A DNA stretch of 64,000 bases, from the NCBI GenBank assembly GCA_038501195.1, contig JBBPUQ010000006.1, positions 806,001-870,000 on the forward strand, written 5' to 3'. The position numbers were made by a program, and so were the translations under genes. Under the pieces are notes generated by a model, which saw only the letters and a list, made by a program, of their open reading frames with translations, had not been told where the DNA came from and did not search any database. Of the stretch, positions 60,000-64,000 are shown in pieces. Positions within the stretch are counted from its first letter, which is position 1. The number at the start of each line of letters is the position of its first letter. The DNA comes from Nemania diffusa (lineage: Eukaryota; Ascomycota; Sordariomycetes; Xylariales; Xylariaceae).

Positions 60000-60930
60000 T
60001 CACCTAGACGTTCTTATAGTCCTATCACCATCGAGCTCCGACCTAGTATTGGAGTCAAGCTCTGTCGGGTTCGACAGCGCATGCACCTCCTGTGTTTGTG
60101 TCGTCCCATCGAGCTCATAATACGTCCTCTCGGCGCCCGCGGCTTCCAGCTCTGCCTTCTGGTACCGCGCCTCAGCCGCATCGACATCCTTTTTATCCCC
60201 GCCGAAGGAAGCGTCAGACGCCGTCTCCTTCTCGCGCAGCGATTTCCGCCGGTAGTACACGACGAGCCCGATGAGCGTAGCGAATATGCCGACGCCCGCG
60301 AGACTGCCAACTACGGTCCCTGCGAGGGCCCCGCCGGTCAGTCGGGAACTGCCGCTCGGCGCGGGCTGGGGGGTCTCCGATCCGGTGGTAGTTGCGCTCG
60401 ATGTCGTCGAAGTGGAAGTAGAAGTCGATATTGACGTAGTATTGCTTGTAGTGGTAGACGAAGAACTCGCCTTAGCCTTAACATGGAAAGCGCGGCCCGA
60501 GACCGAGGTATACCCCGAGGTGTCGTAGCTGATTTCCAGGCTGTAGTACCAGTCGAGTGTCTTGCGCCCGTCCACCGTCTTCACGATCTACGGATAACTT
60601 CCCATGGTGAGGTTGAGCTTGTCTAGTCGTAGAGTCAGCAATGCAGCGCGCGAGGATATGGGGGAAAACGCTGTGTAAGAGCTGCCGACCTTCGAGGACG
60701 TCGACTCTGGATGAGTCCGTGTCTGTGGTGTTGAAGGAAATAAGATTTAGCTGGCCTGTGACGTTCGCGGCCCCGTCCCATGTCCATTTAAGCACGAATG
60801 TGTCTCCCTCGTCCAGGGTTAGATTAACTGGTATGTCGTTCAGTAAGTTGATGAAATCGCCTTGCGCGATCGTCGCGAGGAGAACAAGCGTCGCTAGGAG
60901 TGCTGGCGCTTGGAATCGCATGCTAACCAT
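60000..60930 (-). pseudogene. Single-pass membrane glycoprotein gene with probable nonsense codon
   Basis: Minus strand. Exon 60690-60930: signal peptide (ALLATLVLLATIAQG) and a beta-rich ectodomain (DIPVNLTLDEGDTFVLKWTW). With a normal 67-bp intron (60623-60689, branch TTGCTGAC, ACTAG) the frame continues DKLNLTMGSYP, then TAG (60588-60590), then IVKTVDGRKTLDWYYSLEIS, a Ser/Thr-rich stretch, one helix (GTVVGSLAGVGIFATLIGLV) followed by YYRRK, and a cytoplasmic tail. The stop sits inside a continuous domain, suggesting TGG-to-TAG. An alternative intron 60588-60669 with a poor GTTTTC donor would remove the stop but also drop the LNLTMGSYP strand. Topology resembles fungal wall-anchored membrane glycoproteins; ligand unknown. 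Confidence 0.55.
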
Positions 60931-61588
60931 CGTCGCTGTCGTTCCGCCTAAACGGGTGGAAAGATGTCTTAAGGTATGAACAGTGCCGAGTTAAAAGAGT
61001 GAAGGAACCCAAAAGCCCCCCAGATGTTGAAGACTTAGATGCACCATCGTACACTATCTAGCTCCACACTCTTAACGCGACCCATTTCTTATGCCGTTGG
61101 ATTCTACTGGGGACATGTTTGGACAAGGTTCTATGCGGTTGGGGGCTTACTATGTAGATAGGTAGCTATAATTTTATAAAGCATGGCATTAGAATCTCCA
61201 TAATGGAAGGATTTGACGATGGTCTGCCAAGATGTCCGTGTCCGTTCTATTCATCGCCGATCAATGACACTGAAACGGAGGAACGTGGAGTGAGGTTCAA
61301 TTTGAAATAAAACAAGGGACGGGGGCTGAGTTTCAGAGAAAACATCATCTAACAACAATTAATTAGCAATGCTGTATCTTTCAACCTCTACGTCTTAGTT
61401 TAGTTAGGTTTTCAGACGTCAAGTGCAACTGAAATCCTCGGATCAATATAGCTTAAATCGTACATTCTGCCTGACACCATATTTGTAGTGTCCTTGTCAT
61501 GCTGCTAAACGAATAAAACTACCAAAAAGCGCTATACTACAAACATATCTCGTACAAGTCCCAAATTAGAGGCCTTCAGAAAACCTCA
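60931..61588. other. Intergenic, nothing seen
   Basis: About 0.66 kb between two reverse-strand genes: promoter of the glycoprotein gene and 3' flank of the Mtc5 gene. Confidence 0.5.
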
Positions 61589-64000
61589 CTATCTGGCTAA
61601 GCTCGAGTTAGCACTACCAGATTTTTTCTTTAAAGTCGGAGAGCTCCCCCAGACGCCCGCGGACTTGCGCAGTCGATTTCCCAGGCTGATTTTAGCAGCT
61701 GATAATGGTTGTTGAGACCGACTATAGTCGTAGGGAAGGGGCTTTCCCTGACCATCGGCGAGGGGTAAACTAGATCCGCTCGCGACAGTCTCCCAGTCAC
61801 TCTTATCTATCGATCCTCGCTTGCCATAGGGACTTCTCTCATACTTGTCCTCCGAGGGTTTGCGAACTTTGCCCTGCCGCAAGGCACCCATCATGGCGGC
61901 AATTGTCTCGATTTGTCCGTGATTTGCTTCGCTCACGCAGTTGCACTCGTCACCTGCTGGACATTCTTCTTCCTTGGCGTCGTGCCATTCTGCGAGACAG
62001 GCATTGTGAATGGTGCAGCCACAAGCTAGACAAGGCGGGTAGAGAGCGTCGATAGGCTCTCTACAAAATACACAAAGCAGTTGTGTCTGGGTCCGCTTGC
62101 AACGCTCACAAGTGCCTACACCACCACCGACCATGCCGTAGTCGGTTGATTGGATAGACTCGAGATGAATCTCGTGTACACGACAGATACCACGAATATC
62201 GATACCACGTCCGGACAATATCAAAGCTTGCAGTTGCTCTTTCTTGCCTACGCTTAGGTTATCTGTGCTATGATGCGAGTTGTAGAAGCCTTCCGTCCCG
62301 GTATTCCCAAACAATGCCGAGTGGGCTGTCAATGGGTTGTCCTTAAGGACATTAAACTTCATAACCTCTAGGCGAGCCAAGGGCTGTTCCCACATCTGTA
62401 ACATCTCGGCATATGTATAGCGGTAGCCTACATATATCGCGTTACGGGATGGCTCTAAAAATGGTACGGCCAACCAGCCATCATCATCGAAAATAGTCTG
62501 GTCTTCCATTTTAGTAGATATCCCATAGCATAATACATATGGGGCCTCGTCTCTTCGGTATTCATCGTCGGATAGTGAGTTACGTGCCGTCGTGGTTGGC
62601 TCGGAAGTTGGCGCCGCCATTGTTGAACTACCCCAAGTAATGTTGGACGGTGTGAGGTTGGCGAGAAAGTGATCTTTCGGACTGATACGCTTGGGGGCCT
62701 TTGGAGAGGTAGATGCAACGGTAGTAAAGGGTCTTTGGATACTGGCGAGGCTAGACGTTAGAGCCGTGTTAGCTCGATGTAGCAGCTTGTTGCTAGGCGA
62801 AGTTGACAAGCTTCTAGCTGGCCCCCCATCTGACGGATGATCTTTTGGTGTTCTAGTTGGGGGCGTCTCGCCACAAGAGTAAGATGTCGACTCTGGGTCT
62901 CCCATCCACATCTCTTCAGACCCATAAGAACCAACGATATGAGGTGTATGGAGGGTCTTGGGCGTGGATATTGCCGAATTCGGATGGCTTTTATAGTTCC
63001 CGCGAGAGGAATGCCATAGTGACGCGTCGAGAGGGAAATAATCGAGCGAAAACGATGGCGCCTTCATAGGAAGTGGTGTTTCTGGCTGAGGAAGTCTTGA
63101 TTCCGCATAGGCAACGCTATCTTCCGCGGTTGATTCGCTGAATATGCATGAAAGCATAGCCAACATCTGGACATCGGCTAGCCGTTCATAATATTCGAAT
63201 AAGTCCCTTATCAGCTGTTTAGCCAGAGGATGATGACCCCATTTGACTCGCCCGGACAAAGTATGAGTACCTGGCTCATCACTCGATGGCAGGTTTTCAC
63301 CACCAAAACGACCAACAGCCTCTTTAGCTATGACGAGGATCGTATCCCGCTGCTTCTCGTGGCCTAGAAGCTCGAGAGGAATATCTTTGCGAAGCAGCAG
63401 CGCGGCATATCGCCACACATCCACCAGATCATGTCGGTCATATTTCTGAGCTACAAGAGCGTTATGTTCACATACCTCGGCGCCATCTCCAAAGATCCGA
63501 TATTCCTCGGCCAACTCCCGCTTTGAGGGTAGGTCTTCGGCGAAGTTATGTATAGATATGATGTTCTTTGGTTTCATCGCCCGCCGCCTGCTAGCTGCAG
63601 TACTAGTTCCAGTGCCGATGCCCGTCCCCCCGCCGCTGGAGTGCAACGAGTATGTACCGCTGTTGACAGCTTTTCTGAATCGGCGACCGGGCATATACCA
63701 CACATTAATTTTATGATGATAAGTAGTTTCGGAGTCACTCGAGCTTGAAGAATCGTCTGATGCCTCTGAATCAGATTGCTCCTCAGTTGTCGAGGTCTCG
63801 TCGTTTAGGTTTCTGTGTCGCGGGGGAGTCGAATCTTGTTGTAGGCGACCAAAACCCGCAAACAGTGGTTCATCCTTAGGCCGCTCCCTAAATCCACTTG
63901 TAGGCGTGAAGAGGGCGCGAGCCTTTTCTTCCTTACTAGGAAAGAAACAGACCAGTCGTCCATCATTTGAGAATCGGCCGCCGCATGTCCGTGGATTCGG
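61589..64000 (-). CDS. MTC5: Mtc5/WDR59 homologue (SEA/GATOR2 complex), C-terminal part
   Basis: The minus-strand frame is open from the right edge (64000) to a stop at 61589; 803 residues visible, 5' part beyond the window. It enters at PRTCGGRFSNDGRLVCFF, continues through an acidic Ser-rich linker, INVWYMPGRRF, then the WDR59-type segment FGDGAEVCEHNALVAQKYDR and DLVDVWRYAALLL. A long Ser/Pro/Thr-rich insert follows, then a RING-like zinc domain at about 61935-62120: CERCKR, LCVFCREP, CLACGC, HNACLAEWH, ECPAGDECNC. Mtc5 is a subunit of the vacuolar SEA complex, whose Seh1-associated subcomplex (GATOR2 in animals) activates TORC1 by opposing SEACIT. The N-terminal WD40 and RWD regions should lie upstream of 64000. 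No intron is needed in the visible part. Confidence 0.85.
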   Translation of the reverse strand, partial: PNPRTCGGRFSNDGRLVCFFPSKEEKARALFTPTSGFRERPKDEPLFAGFGRLQQDSTPPRHRNLNDETSTTEEQSDSEASDDSSSSSDSETTYHHKINVWYMPGRRFRKAVNSGTYSLHSSGGGTGIGTGTSTAASRRRAMKPKNIISIHNFAEDLPSKRELAEEYRIFGDGAEVCEHNALVAQKYDRHDLVDVWRYAALLLRKDIPLELLGHEKQRDTILVIAKEAVGRFGGENLPSSDEPGTHTLSGRVKWGHHPLAKQLIRDLFEYYERLADVQMLAMLSCIFSESTAEDSVAYAESRLPQPETPLPMKAPSFSLDYFPLDASLWHSSRGNYKSHPNSAISTPKTLHTPHIVGSYGSEEMWMGDPESTSYSCGETPPTRTPKDHPSDGGPARSLSTSPSNKLLHRANTALTSSLASIQRPFTTVASTSPKAPKRISPKDHFLANLTPSNITWGSSTMAAPTSEPTTTARNSLSDDEYRRDEAPYVLCYGISTKMEDQTIFDDDGWLAVPFLEPSRNAIYVGYRYTYAEMLQMWEQPLARLEVMKFNVLKDNPLTAHSALFGNTGTEGFYNSHHSTDNLSVGKKEQLQALILSGRGIDIRGICRVHEIHLESIQSTDYGMVGGGVGTCERCKRTQTQLLCVFCREPIDALYPPCLACGCTIHNACLAEWHDAKEEECPAGDECNCVSEANHGQIETIAAMMGALRQGKVRKPSEDKYERSPYGKRGSIDKSDWETVASGSSLPLADGQGKPLPYDYSRSQQPLSAAKISLGNRLRKSAGVWGSSPTLKKKSGSANSSLAR

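Noticed and set aside
59479..60003. 174-codon minus-strand frame with Val-Asp repeats
   Set aside because: The repeats are the antisense of the Thr/Ser-rich linker of the Cys-rich secreted protein.

Overview
The window is nuclear DNA of a filamentous ascomycete (Pezizomycotina, probably Sordariomycetes-like; no closer placement is supported). Evidence: many 50-130 bp spliceosomal introns with CTRAC/CTAAC-type branch points, two HET-domain genes, DUF3176 and DUF4360 families, a Lys2-type aminoadipate reductase, an Mtc5/WDR59 homologue, and a left third that looks destroyed by RIP-like C-to-T mutation.

Region 1 (1-22946) is an extreme AT island with no credible gene. A hand count of 2101-2500 gives 16 G/C in 400 bases, with surviving C mostly before T rather than A. 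It holds AT minisatellites, inverted repeats and two pairs of ancient repeats that differ largely by C:G/T:A transitions. It ends abruptly at a palindromic TTAGTA/TACTAA array, next to the stump of a fucose-lectin-like gene (22923-23231).

Region 2 (about 23-37 kb): two small secreted proteins (24825-25548; 27133-28035, DUF4360-like), a reverse-strand Lys2-like A-T-R reductase lacking the usual N-terminal extension (28449-32160), a conserved fungal integral membrane protein (33715-35081), and a multi-exon membrane gene whose last exon does not join in phase (35777-37114). Region 3 (about 37-49 kb): a broken gene end, a diverged repeat also found 10 kb further on, a 744-residue membrane protein (40360-42594), a HET gene with a very short candidate intron (42720-44858), a DJ-1/PfpI protein (45124-46095) and a divergent pectinesterase (47363-48802).

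Region 4 (about 49-64 kb): a DUF3176 membrane protein (49100-51114), a second HET gene broken by a 2-nt frameshift (52181-53376), glutamate decarboxylase in five exons (54481-56379), a CA microsatellite, an unrecognised two-exon gene (57821-58444), a small secreted protein with an internally duplicated cysteine pattern (59384-59788), a single-pass membrane glycoprotein gene with a probable nonsense codon (60000-60930), and the C-terminal part of an Mtc5/WDR59 SEA-complex subunit running off the right edge.

The genes do not form an obvious pathway. The mix of secreted proteins, HET genes, membrane families and broken genes beside a mutated AT block suggests an accessory compartment that returns to core genes (glutamate decarboxylase, Mtc5) toward the right. 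All exon joins were made by eye from splice signals and reading-frame continuity.
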